Source: Mucilaginibacter sp. (lineage in GTDB: Bacteria; Bacteroidota; Bacteroidia; Sphingobacteriales; Sphingobacteriaceae). Taken from it: a DNA stretch of 32,374 nucleotides. Positions 17,683-25,321 of the stretch are shown piece after piece (within the stretch, counting starts at the first letter, position 1; every line of letters begins with the position of its first letter). Both the position numbers and the translations under genes were made by a program. The stretch is taken from NCBI GenBank assembly GCA_016763755.1, contig JAESTD010000126.1, positions 1 to 32,374 on the forward strand. Reading direction: 5' to 3'. A model generated the notes under the pieces. The model saw only the letters and a program-made list of their open reading frames with translations. It did no database searches and was not told where the DNA came from.

Positions 17683-18684
17683 ATGAGGATCGCAATAAAT
17701 GGATTTGGCCGCATTGGCCGTATTTTTCTTCGCACTATATTAAACAAGCCGGGAATTGAGGTTGTGGCTATAAACGACCTTACCGATACCGCTACGCTTG
17801 CACATCTGTTTAAATACGATTCTGTTCATAGGGGTTTTAAAGGAACTGTAGTTGCCGATAACGACAATCTTGTTGTTGATGGTAAACTTATAAAAGTACT
17901 GCGCCAGGCCGATCCGGCCTTATTGCCCTGGGCAGATCTGGATATTGACCTGGTAATAGAATCAACCGGGAAATACACTTCGCATAATGGCGCTCAAAAA
18001 CATCTTACTGCCGGTGCCAAACAGGTTATCATATCTGCACCATCTGCTGATAAAGATATATCTACCGTAGTTTTAGGCGTTAATGATGATGAGGTTGATA
18101 TCCACTCGCCTATACTTTCAAACGCTTCCTGCACCACTAATAACGTGGCTGCCATGGTGAAGATACTGGACGATAACTGGCATATCCGGGACGGCTATAT
18201 CACCACGGTACACTCCATGACCGGCGACCAAAACCTGCACGATGCTCCACACAAAGATCTGCGCCGTGCACGTGCTGCATCATCATCCATTATCCCTACA
18301 ACAACGGGTGCTGCTAAAGCCATCACCAATATATTTCCGCATTTAGAGGGTGAATTGGGCGGGGCGGGTATCCGTGTGCCGGTATTAAACGGCTCGCTTA
18401 CTGATTTTACATGCAGCTTAGCTAAATTGCCTACGGTAGAGGAGATCAACGCCGCATTTAAAGTTGCAGCCGATGGGCCGATGAAGGACATCCTCGAATA
18501 CACCGAAGATCCCATAGTATCGGTAGATATTTTGGATAACCCGCACAGCTGCATTTTTGATGCGCAGCTTACTTCGATTGTAGGTAGACTGGTTAAAGTA
18601 GTAGGCTGGTACGATAACGAAATGGGCTACTCGAGCCGCTTAGCTGACCTGGTTGAAAAAATAAATCTTACCCGGCATGATTAA
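17683..18684 (+). CDS. gap: Glyceraldehyde-3-phosphate dehydrogenase, type I
   Basis: Glycolytic enzyme that oxidises glyceraldehyde-3-phosphate to 1,3-bisphosphoglycerate with NAD. The 333-residue protein starts MRIAINGFGRIGR (dinucleotide-binding glycine motif). Asp32 in AINDL favours NAD over NADP. The active-site motif SNASCTTNN has the catalytic Cys at 150, and the partner His lies in TTVHSMTGDQ at 177. The C-terminal WYDNEMGYSSRLADL is typical. It overlaps the downstream GNAT gene by eight bases. pgk, for the next step of glycolysis, lies about 500 bases further on. Many Bacteroidota have more than one gap gene, so this need not be the only copy. Confidence 0.97.
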   Translation: MRIAINGFGRIGRIFLRTILNKPGIEVVAINDLTDTATLAHLFKYDSVHRGFKGTVVADNDNLVVDGKLIKVLRQADPALLPWADLDIDLVIESTGKYTSHNGAQKHLTAGAKQVIISAPSADKDISTVVLGVNDDEVDIHSPILSNASCTTNNVAAMVKILDDNWHIRDGYITTVHSMTGDQNLHDAPHKDLRRARAASSSIIPTTTGAAKAITNIFPHLEGELGGAGIRVPVLNGSLTDFTCSLAKLPTVEEINAAFKVAADGPMKDILEYTEDPIVSVDILDNPHSCIFDAQLTSIVGRLVKVVGWYDNEMGYSSRLADLVEKINLTRHD

Positions 18685-19111
18685 GTTTATCAGTGCGGAT
18701 GATGTGCTGCCTATCCGCAATATGGTACTGCGCGAAGGCAAGCTGACTTTGGATGAATGCCGTTTTGTAAACGACGATGCAGAAGGCACGTTTCACCTGG
18801 GCTATTTTGTAGGCAATGAGCTTGCCTGCATTGCCTCATTTCATCCGCAGGAATACGAGAAGTTTGAAGGCAAAGCCTACCAGTTAAGAGGCATGGCTAC
18901 CTTAGAAAAATATCGGGGCAAAGGCTACGGCAACATGCTGGTAAATTTTGCCATCACTTATTTGCGAGGACAAAAGGTAAACTACATGTGGTGCAATGCC
19001 CGCAAAAAGGCCGTACCCTTTTACCTGAGTGTGGGATTTGAAATTATCTCGCCCGAATTTGATATACCCGGCATCGGCCCTCACCACGTAATGTATGTTA
19101 AGATAAGGTGA
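18677..19111 (+). CDS. GNAT family N-acetyltransferase
   Basis: A 144-residue acetyl-CoA-dependent acetyltransferase. The CoA-binding motif A is visible as LRGMATLEKYRGKGYGNMLV (RGKGYG). FYLSVGFEIISPEF is the usual beta-bulge region near the C-terminus. The substrate is unknown. It starts inside the last codons of gap (eight-base overlap), so it is translationally coupled to it. Whether it modifies metabolites or proteins cannot be told. Confidence 0.9.
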   Translation: MIKFISADDVLPIRNMVLREGKLTLDECRFVNDDAEGTFHLGYFVGNELACIASFHPQEYEKFEGKAYQLRGMATLEKYRGKGYGNMLVNFAITYLRGQKVNYMWCNARKKAVPFYLSVGFEIISPEFDIPGIGPHHVMYVKIR

Positions 19112-19209
19112 AATTTTAATGAAAAACAAACACCTTTTTTACTTTAGCGTTGGTGTTTAGAATAAATTTAGGCAATTTGCGCCGTTACATCAATCATAGA
19201 GTATTTAAT

Positions 19210-20400
19210 ATGAAGACAATTGATCAGATAAGTTTTAACGGTAAGCGTGCCCTTATCCGCGTGGATTTTAACGTTCCACTGGATGAGAATTACAATATTA
19301 CCGACGATAACCGCATGACCGCGGCCCTGCCTACCATCAAGAAGATATTAAAAGATGGTGGTGCAGTTATACTGATGTCGCACCTGGGCAGACCAAAAGA
19401 TGGCCCTACCGAAAAATATAGCTTAAAACATTTGGTTCCGCACCTGTCTGATCTGTTAGGCCAGCAAGTAGAATTTGCTGATGATTGCATTGGCGAAGAT
19501 GCTCTTCAGAAATCAAAAGAAATTGAAAAAGGCGAAGTTTTATTGTTAGAGAACCTTCGTTTTTATAAAGAAGAAGAAAAAGGCGATGTAGCTTTTGCTG
19601 AGAAATTATCGAAGCTTGGCGATATATACGTAAACGATGCATTTGGGACTGCTCACCGTGCTCACGCTTCGACAGCCGTTATCGCTCAGTTTTTCCCGGA
19701 TGCTAAAGTATTTGGTTACCTGATGGCTGCCGAGCTGAACAATGCCGAGAAAATATTGAACGGCGCTGCTAAACCATTTACTGCAATTATGGGCGGTTCA
19801 AAAGTGTCAGACAAGATCCAACTGATTGAGCGCTTGTTAGATAAAGTTGATAACCTGATCATTGGTGGTGGTATGGCTTATACATTTGCCAAAGCAGATG
19901 GTGGTAATATCGGTACTTCATTATTAGAAGCCGATAAACTTGACCTTGCCCTTAGCCTGGTACAAAAAGCGAAAGAAAAAGGCGTAAACCTGTTGTTGCC
20001 GGTCGATAACGTTATTGCTGATAAATTTGCTAATGACGCTAACAAAGATGTAGCTAAAACCGGCGAGATACCTGATAATTGGATGGGTTTGGATATTGGT
20101 CCTGAGACTATCAAATTATTCAGTAAAACTGTCGAAGAATCAAAAACCATCCTTTGGAACGGCCCTATGGGTGTGTTTGAAATGGATAACTTTATGGCAG
20201 GCACTAAGGCAATTGCCGATGCGGTAGCCAAAGCAACCGATAACGGAGCTTTCTCATTGATCGGTGGTGGCGACTCTGCAGCTGCTGTTGCAAAGTTTGA
20301 TATGGTTGGCGATGTAAGCTACGTATCAACCGGCGGCGGTGCTTCGTTAGAGTATATGGAAGGTAAAGAGCTTCCGGGTGTTAAAGCCATTAACGAATAG
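19210..20400 (+). CDS. pgk: Phosphoglycerate kinase
   Basis: Transfers phosphate from 1,3-bisphosphoglycerate to ADP, the step after gap. From ATG 19210 the protein is 396 residues. The PGK signature [14 protein letters not shown] is at about 12-25; substrate-side arginines lie in [12 protein letters not shown] and [13 protein letters not shown]. The nucleotide domain has [20 protein letters not shown] and [16 protein letters not shown] at 19150 in frame would add 20 residues unlike the family and is rejected. It is separated from the GNAT gene by 98 bases that contain an AAACACC/GGTGTTT inverted repeat, and it ends at a strong terminator. Confidence 0.97.
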   Translation: MKTIDQISFNGKRALIRVDFNVPLDENYNITDDNRMTAALPTIKKILKDGGAVILMSHLGRPKDGPTEKYSLKHLVPHLSDLLGQQVEFADDCIGEDALQKSKEIEKGEVLLLENLRFYKEEEKGDVAFAEKLSKLGDIYVNDAFGTAHRAHASTAVIAQFFPDAKVFGYLMAAELNNAEKILNGAAKPFTAIMGGSKVSDKIQLIERLLDKVDNLIIGGGMAYTFAKADGGNIGTSLLEADKLDLALSLVQKAKEKGVNLLLPVDNVIADKFANDANKDVAKTGEIPDNWMGLDIGPETIKLFSKTVEESKTILWNGPMGVFEMDNFMAGTKAIADAVAKATDNGAFSLIGGGDSAAAVAKFDMVGDVSYVSTGGGASLEYMEGKELPGVKAINE

Positions 20401-20422
20401 TATCGTAACGCAAATATTATTG

Positions 20423-20452
20423 AAGCCTCTCGCAAAAGCGGGGGGCTTTTTT
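20423..20452 (+). terminator. Rho-independent terminator after pgk
   Basis: AAGCCTCTCGC pairs with GCGGGGGGCTT (two G-U pairs) around an AAAA loop, followed by a run of T ending at 20452. It starts 23 bases past the pgk stop. Confidence 0.92.
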
Positions 20453-20514
20453 GTGATAACATAATCTGTCTTAACAATCAAACAAATCCTCAAATTTACG
20501 CTTAAAACAATTAT

Positions 20515-20928
20515 ATGAATAGCGTTAACATTACTGCCATACAACACATCGGCATCCCGGTGACCAATATCGGCGACTCGCAGACCTTTTACGAGCGCCT
20601 TGGTTTTGAACGTGTTATGCTGGCCGGCTTTATGCATAATAATCACCCGGGTACGTGTGTAATGATGAAGCGGGGCGACATGCTAATCGAGCTTTACCAA
20701 TTACCCGAGCCTGACCTTAACGAGATCCGGACTCGTGGTAATGGCCATATAGACCATGTGGCTTTCAATGTGCCCGATATAGATATTGCTTTTAAGGAGG
20801 TACATGAAGCAGGGTTCGAGATCATCGAGCCCGAACCGGTATTTCTGCAATTTTGGCAAAATGGCTGTAAGTATTTTAATATCACCGGACCCGATGGGGA
20901 AAGACTGGAGTTTAACCAAATACTTTAA
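20515..20928 (+). CDS. VOC superfamily (glyoxalase/bleomycin-resistance fold) protein
   Basis: A 137-residue metal-dependent enzyme of the vicinal oxygen chelate fold. Two beta-alpha-beta-beta-beta modules are seen: AIQHIGIPVTNIGDSQTFYE to MLIELYQLP, and GHIDHVAFNVPDIDIAF to GERLEFNQIL. His in QHIGI, Glu in IELYQ, His in IDHVAF and Glu in LEFNQ are the four expected metal ligands. The layout resembles lactoylglutathione lyase or methylmalonyl-CoA epimerase relatives, but the substrate is not decided. It is followed after three bases by a lipoprotein gene, so both are probably on one transcript. Confidence 0.88.
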   Translation: MNSVNITAIQHIGIPVTNIGDSQTFYERLGFERVMLAGFMHNNHPGTCVMMKRGDMLIELYQLPEPDLNEIRTRGNGHIDHVAFNVPDIDIAFKEVHEAGFEIIEPEPVFLQFWQNGCKYFNITGPDGERLEFNQIL

Positions 20929-20931
20929 ACA

Positions 20932-21345
20932 ATGAAGAGGCTTGTGATACTTTGTTTCTCGCTAATTTTTTTAACTGCGTCTTGCAGTAAAAGCGTTAAC
21001 GGCGGCTGTCCTATGAATCAAATGTGTACGCAGATATTTGCATCAATAGGGACACAGTTTGTTGATGCAAACGGCAATAATATTAACGTTACCGATATTA
21101 AGGTGACTAACCTGCGTACCAAAAAGGATATTGAACCTAAAGGTGTTATTGACCCCGGTTTTTCGCCTGCATACGTTACTATAGTTACCGATGCCAACAA
21201 GAAAGAACTTTCTACCGATGGTGACGATGTTAAAGTAACCGCTATATACAACAACAAGAAGAGTGAAACCATTTTCAAGATCTCGGGCGGATGTAATTGT
21301 CATGTAGAAAAGCTATCCGGCCCGGAAAAAATTGTGATTAAGTAA
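20932..21345 (+). CDS. Small Cys-rich lipoprotein, GGCNCH family, copy 1
   Basis: I do not recognise a named family. The 137-residue product has a lipoprotein signal, MKRLVILCFSLIFLTASC, with the lipid Cys at residue 18. A GGCPMNQMC motif follows, then a beta-rich middle (FVDANGNNINVTDIKVTNLRTKKDIEP), and the end reads KISGGCNCHVEKLSGPEK. Four cysteines besides the lipid one and a His are kept in a second gene at 22291. It is probably anchored to the outer or inner membrane and faces the periplasm or the surface. It lies three bases after the VOC gene. Metal binding or disulfides are possible but unproven. Confidence 0.82.
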   Translation: MKRLVILCFSLIFLTASCSKSVNGGCPMNQMCTQIFASIGTQFVDANGNNINVTDIKVTNLRTKKDIEPKGVIDPGFSPAYVTIVTDANKKELSTDGDDVKVTAIYNNKKSETIFKISGGCNCHVEKLSGPEKIVIK

Positions 21346-21367
21346 ACCTATCAAATCATAAATTTGT

Positions 21368-21394
21368 TATGTTTGCATAGTAAATCTACTATGC
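21368..21394 (+). promoter_or_regulatory. Promoter -7 element fused to a palindrome over the start codon
   Basis: TATGTTTG (21368-21375) matches TAnnTTTG. Starting at its last G is a perfect 8-bp inverted repeat, GCATAGTA-aatc-TACTATGC (21375-21394), whose right arm contains the ATG at 21391. This could be an operator or, if transcription starts early enough, an mRNA hairpin hiding the start codon. Confidence 0.5.
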
Positions 21395-21711
21395 GTTTAA
21401 CCTGGTTTAAGCATTTATTTGTTTTTATATGCTTGTTTTCATTATTAGAAAGCACAGGGATCTCTATGATCAAACTTATAGTAAAGGCGGGCATCACCCA
21501 AACAGATAAAAACACTCTTACCGATGATGACGCTACAGAACGTAGCGAACGCGAAGTAAGTGTTAAAGAAATGCTGGCCGTAGAGCCGTTTTGCACTTTG
21601 CCCTTAATTTCTCTGCCATCGCAGAGCTATATATATCCAACAGAAGCGTTTTTGCCCCATTTAGGCTGGATCTCTCCCGTGCCTACTCCGCCGCCTGATC
21701 GTATAGCTTAA
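21391..21711 (+). CDS. Small exported or membrane-anchored protein of unknown function
   Basis: A 106-residue product with no family I know. Residues 1-24 (MRLTWFKHLFVFICLFSLLE and on) form a signal anchor or signal peptide. The middle, TDKNTLTDDDATERSEREVSVKE, is acidic and hydrophilic. The end is Pro-rich and polar (ISPVPTPPPDRIA). I chose ATG 21391 because an upstream ATG at 21364 lies before the promoter element. It sits between two paralogous lipoprotein genes. The gene call rests on the export signal and promoter; the opposite strand also has a shorter open frame, which looks less protein-like. Confidence 0.55.
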   Translation: MRLTWFKHLFVFICLFSLLESTGISMIKLIVKAGITQTDKNTLTDDDATERSEREVSVKEMLAVEPFCTLPLISLPSQSYIYPTEAFLPHLGWISPVPTPPPDRIA

Positions 21712-21770
21712 CGCTATCCTATTCTATCCGCTTTGCGGTAAATCATTTTTTATCATTTAATTATTATATC

Positions 21771-22202
21771 ATGAAAACTCATGTTCAATTCATATTATCT
21801 TTTGTTTTGGTTTTATCTGCTTTAAGCTTTAAAGCATCATCCCAAAACATCAGCGATAAACAGCTTAAAACAAGTACCGCGCCTATCACCAATTCGTTAA
21901 GTTACATAGCGCAATTGAAGCCTATCAGTTATAGTTATGATCAGCAGCAGTTTAAGCAATTACACTTGCCCGGTGGCACACAGTACGGATTTATCGCTGC
22001 TGATGTGAAGCAGTTCCTGCCATCTGTTGTCGGGGCCAGAAACAACTGGTATCCGGCCGGCAAAGGCAACTAGCGCGCCATAACCACACCTGAGGTTGAT
22101 CTGCAAAAACTGGTGCCATTACTGGTAAGCGCCATACAAGAACAGCAGGTGCAGATAGAGCAGCTGAAACTGGAAGTTCAAAACCTGAAAAGTTCTAAAT
22201 AA
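21771..22202 (+). pseudogene. S74-type (intramolecular chaperone-like) exported protein, amber-interrupted
   Basis: The frame begins with a signal peptide (MKTHVQFILSFVLVLSALSF, cleavage near ASSQ) and then reads SLSYIAQLKPISYSYDQQQF and QYGFIAADVKQFLPSVVG. These are the core of the peptidase S74/tail-fibre chaperone domain. After GKGN at codon 100 a TAG (22071-22073) stops it, but the same frame continues RAITTPEVDLQKLVPLLVS and a coiled coil, AIQEQQVQIEQLKLEVQNLK, to TAA at 22200. The family usually has Tyr before the RAITTPE-like stretch, so TAC or TAT to TAG is the likely change. No tail or adhesin repeats precede it. A terminator follows after two bases. Confidence 0.75.
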
Positions 22203-22204
22203 TT

Positions 22205-22229
22205 AAAAGCGGCGAAAGCCGCTTTTTTT
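22205..22229 (+). terminator. Rho-independent terminator
   Basis: AAAAGCGGC, loop GAAA, GCCGCTTTT, then TTT: a nine-pair stem with a stable GNRA-type loop and a seven-T run. It directly follows the S74-type gene. Confidence 0.95.
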
Positions 22230-22290
22230 GTAGCGTTAGGTCAAACATCTGCGTAACTATCTTAACCAACAATATAAACCAACTTAACAC

Positions 22291-22713
22291 ATGAAAAGAT
22301 TATCTACCGTTTTCTTATTGCTAACGATAATTGGCTTAAGCGCCTGCAGCAAAAACAACAATGGCGGTTGCGGCACCCAAATGTGCAGCACAGAATTTGC
22401 GACCATAGTTTTTCAGTTTACCGATAAAAACGGAACACCGACAGCTGTTACTGATGTAAAGCTGATCAACATACGTACAAATAAGGCCGTTAAAATACCC
22501 CCACCAAACCCGTATGCAAACACCGTAGCCGGTTTTGTGGCTCTGGCGGATGACAGCACAAAAAGCGAATTTTCTGCCGGGGGCGATGAAGTGCGTGTGA
22601 GCGCCAAAAGCGTAGAAACAGGAAAGATGGCCTCGGCAACCTTAAAAATATCGGGCGGCTGTAATTGCCACGTAAGCAAAGTATCAGGGCCCGACAAGGT
22701 AGCCTTCAACTAA
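22291..22713 (+). CDS. Small Cys-rich lipoprotein, GGCNCH family, copy 2
   Basis: Paralogue of the gene at 20932. The 140-residue product has the signal MKRLSTVFLLLTIIGLSAC with an ideal lipobox LSAC (Cys at 19). The shared features come in the same order: NGGCGTQMC, FQFTDKNGTPTAVTDVKLIN, IRTNKAV, DSTKSEFSAGGDEVRVSA and KISGGCNCHVSKVSGPDK. No function is known to me. It stands alone between a terminator and the GH32 gene. Promoter elements are not evident. A tandem duplication later split by the two genes in between is the simplest history. Confidence 0.82.
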   Translation: MKRLSTVFLLLTIIGLSACSKNNNGGCGTQMCSTEFATIVFQFTDKNGTPTAVTDVKLINIRTNKAVKIPPPNPYANTVAGFVALADDSTKSEFSAGGDEVRVSAKSVETGKMASATLKISGGCNCHVSKVSGPDKVAFN

Positions 22714-22791
22714 CATTTTTATACTATCGTTGTTAATCATCAGTTTATTAATAAATTGAAGCCTGTTATAAACAACCTGAATAGTATTAAT

Positions 22792-24306
22792 ATGAGTTTG
22801 AAGCAAGTACTTTTGGGTAGCCTTTTTGTGGCTGCTGCAACCATTTCACAAGCACAAAGATCAACCCCATACCATGAACCGCATCGCCCGCAGGCGCATT
22901 TTTCTCCCAAAAAATGGTGGACGAATGACCCTAACGGGATGGTTTATTATAAAGGAACTTACCATTTGTTTTTTCAGCATTATCCCAAGGCAACCGTTTG
23001 GGGGCCTATGCACTGGGGACACGCTACCAGTAAAGATCTGATACATTGGAAAGAACAACCGATTGCTTTATATCCCGATAAGCTGGGCTATATTTTTTCG
23101 GGCAGTGCGGTGGTTGATAAGGATAACACTTCAGGTTTCGGTACCAACGGCAAAACACCGATGGTAGCCATATTTACCCATCATGACCCGAAAGGAGAAA
23201 AGGCAGGTGGCTCAAAATTTCAGAACCAAAGTTTAGCTTACAGTTTAGACGAAGGCCAAACCTGGACAAAATATTCTGGCAATCCTGTTCTAAAAAATCC
23301 GGGGATTAAAGATTTTCGCGACCCAAAGGTTTTTTGGTACGAGGAAGGCAAAAAATGGGTGATGAGCCTGGCTACAAAAGACAGGATAACTTTTTACTCA
23401 TCGGCTAACCTAAAAGAGTGGAAAAAGGAAAGTGAATTTGGCCAGTCTCTCGGCGCGCATGGCGGTGTTTGGGAATGCCCCGATCTTTTTCCGCTTAAAT
23501 TGAAAGGTAAAGACTACTGGGTGTTGCTGGTAAGCATCAATCCCGGTGGGCCCAACAAGGGTTCGGCTACCCAATATTTTGTAGGGCATTTTGATGGCAG
23601 GGAGTTTACACCTATCAGCACCAAAACCAAATGGATAGATTTTGGTCCTGATGATTACGCCGGTGTAACTTGGGGCAATACAGGCAAACGCAAAATATTT
23701 TTAGGTTGGATGAGCAACTGGCTTTACGCTAACCAAACACCTACCAAAGCATGGCGTAATGCCATGACCATTCCCCGCGAGTTGTCTTTGGAACTTACCG
23801 AAGGTGATATTTATCTAAAATCGGCTCCGGTTGAGGAATTGGATAACATCGTAACTAAAAACATTAAAGTAGATCCCGCAAACCTGGCGAAGAACAATAA
23901 TGTATTCGCCGTGATAAAGCAAACGCCATCGCAATATGTGCTGAAATTTAATACACAGGCATCTAATAACTATTCTGTAATTCTATCAAATGCCGCAGGC
24001 GAGAGCTTGACCGTTGGCTATGATGCCAAAACTATGCGCTATTATATCGACCGAACCAAAGCAGGGCAAACTAAGTTTAACAAAGTTTTTGCACAGATAG
24101 CCTACGCACCCAGGCTAACTACATCCATGGATACCGATCTGCAACTGGTTGTCGATGCATCCTCAATTGAGTTGTTTGCCGATGGTGGATTGAGCGTGCT
24201 CACTTCGCAATTTTTCCCTAAGAAACCTTACACCAGATTAAGCATCGTAAACCATGGGATGGAGATAGAGCATTTGCAGATACAGCCGTTGAAGAGTATT
24301 TGGTAG
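22792..24306 (+). CDS. Secreted GH32 beta-fructosidase (levanase/inulinase/invertase type)
   Basis: Glycoside hydrolase family 32, releasing fructose from fructans or sucrose in the periplasm or outside. From ATG 22792 the protein is 504 residues with a signal peptide (MSLKQVLLGSLFVAAATISQAQ). The five-bladed catalytic propeller has WTNDPNG (43-49) with nucleophile Asp46, FRDP (175-178) with the transition-state Asp177, and WECPD with acid/base Glu228. The C-terminal beta-sandwich ends LFADGGLSVLTSQFFP. A TTG start at 22756 would give a poorer signal peptide. No SusC/SusD pair, fructokinase or sensor is adjacent, unlike typical fructan loci of the phylum. The choice between levan, inulin and sucrose cannot be made. 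Confidence 0.95.
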   Translation: MSLKQVLLGSLFVAAATISQAQRSTPYHEPHRPQAHFSPKKWWTNDPNGMVYYKGTYHLFFQHYPKATVWGPMHWGHATSKDLIHWKEQPIALYPDKLGYIFSGSAVVDKDNTSGFGTNGKTPMVAIFTHHDPKGEKAGGSKFQNQSLAYSLDEGQTWTKYSGNPVLKNPGIKDFRDPKVFWYEEGKKWVMSLATKDRITFYSSANLKEWKKESEFGQSLGAHGGVWECPDLFPLKLKGKDYWVLLVSINPGGPNKGSATQYFVGHFDGREFTPISTKTKWIDFGPDDYAGVTWGNTGKRKIFLGWMSNWLYANQTPTKAWRNAMTIPRELSLELTEGDIYLKSAPVEELDNIVTKNIKVDPANLAKNNNVFAVIKQTPSQYVLKFNTQASNNYSVILSNAAGESLTVGYDAKTMRYYIDRTKAGQTKFNKVFAQIAYAPRLTTSMDTDLQLVVDASSIELFADGGLSVLTSQFFPKKPYTRLSIVNHGMEIEHLQIQPLKSIW

Positions 24307-24331
24307 ATGGTTGGCTAATGGTCTGCCTACT

Positions 24332-24476
24332 GGTCTAAGTTTAGCGTAGCGTAACTTAGACCCCAAATAAGTTAAGCTTTCAGCTTAACACGCAAGGAGA
24401 ATCCTTGCATTATTTTAGGTCGAAGGTTCAACCTTCGACCAGTGTATGGCCAGTGTATGGTTCAGCCTTCAACCAG
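24332..24476. repeat. Run of four hairpins plus tandem repeat between convergent genes
   Basis: Four perfect inverted repeats follow one another. GGTCTAAGTT/AACTTAGACC is at 24332-24362, GTTAAGCT/AGCTTAAC at 24371-24389, GCAAGGA/TCCTTGC at 24392-24408, and an 11-bp stem around one base, GGTCGAAGGTT/AACCTTCGACC, at 24418-24440. The direct repeat CAGTGTATGG follows twice (24440-24449, 24451-24460). TTCAGCCTTCAACCAG (24461-24476) is then a 14-of-16 copy of the fourth stem's right half. It fills the 172-base gap between GH32 and purU and may end transcription from both sides, or be a REP-type element. Confidence 0.8.
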
Positions 24477-24478
24477 AA

Positions 24479-25303
24479 TTATTCCAGCACCACCGTTTTG
24501 TTTTTGTAGACAAATACGCGGTCGTCGAAAACCAGTTTAAGGGCTTTGGCCAATACGGAGGTTTCTATTTCTTTTCCGGCTTTTACCATGTCTTGCACCG
24601 TTAGGGTGTGGTTAGCCGGGATGATTTGCTGGGCAATGATTGGGCCCTCGTCCAATTCATCGGTAACGTAATGGGCCGTAGCACCAATGAGTTTTACACC
24701 TCGCTCGTGTGCCTGGCGATAGGGGCTGGCACCTGCAAAGGCGGGTAAAAAGGAGTGATGGATATTGATGATCTGCATCGGGAAACGCCACACAAAATCT
24801 GGCGAAAGGATGCGCATAAACTTGGCCAGCACCAGGTAATCAAATTCATGCTGATTAATAATGTGCACTAATTTTTCCTCAAACGCACTTTTATCTGTTC
24901 CGGCTTGTACCTCATAAAAAGGTACATCAAAACGGTTGCAAATATCCTGCAGTGTAGTATGGTTGCCAATTACACATTGTACGCTGGCGCCTAACGTTTT
25001 AAAGTAGTTGCGTACCAGTATATCAGCCAGGCAATGGTATTCTTTAGTTACCAAAACCACTATTTTTTTCTCGGGTAAGGGGTTTACCTTTACAATGGCA
25101 CCATCAGGTAAGATCTGACGCAGGTCGTACTCTATTTCTGTGGCGCCATCGGTTTGGTCAACCTCAAGGCGCATAAAAAACAGGTTCTCGCCGTTATCAA
25201 CGTGCTCCTGCATACCAACAATATTGAGGCCTTTTTTTGCCATCAGGCGTGATATAGCTGCCACAAGGCCTACGCGGTCTGCGCATTGTATTACGATGAT
25301 CAT
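24479..25303 (-). CDS. purU: Formyltetrahydrofolate deformylase
   Basis: Hydrolyses 10-formyl-THF to THF and formate, balancing one-carbon units for purine synthesis. The 274-residue protein has an N-terminal ACT-type regulatory domain (MIIVIQCADRVGLVAAISRL to about residue 80). The formyltransferase-like catalytic domain follows, with the catalytic triad visible as N180 and H182 (INIHHSFLPAF) and D218 (DELDEGP). It is slightly shorter than E. coli PurU (280). It is the third gene of a minus-strand group, 18 bases after the acyltransferase gene, and its stop lies just beyond the hairpin array. Confidence 0.95.
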   Translation of the reverse strand: MIIVIQCADRVGLVAAISRLMAKKGLNIVGMQEHVDNGENLFFMRLEVDQTDGATEIEYDLRQILPDGAIVKVNPLPEKKIVVLVTKEYHCLADILVRNYFKTLGASVQCVIGNHTTLQDICNRFDVPFYEVQAGTDKSAFEEKLVHIINQHEFDYLVLAKFMRILSPDFVWRFPMQIINIHHSFLPAFAGASPYRQAHERGVKLIGATAHYVTDELDEGPIIAQQIIPANHTLTVQDMVKAGKEIETSVLAKALKLVFDDRVFVYKNKTVVLE

Positions 25304-25321
25304 TGTTGGGGTATTAGGTTA

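Noticed and set aside
21351..21596. Minus-strand 81-residue frame opposite the small exported protein
   Set aside because: Ser/Thr/Val-rich sequence typical of an antisense shadow, and no promoter or export signal; the plus-strand frame has both.
24332..24476. CRISPR array
   Set aside because: The hairpins differ from each other, there are no equal repeats with regular spacers, and no cas genes are nearby.
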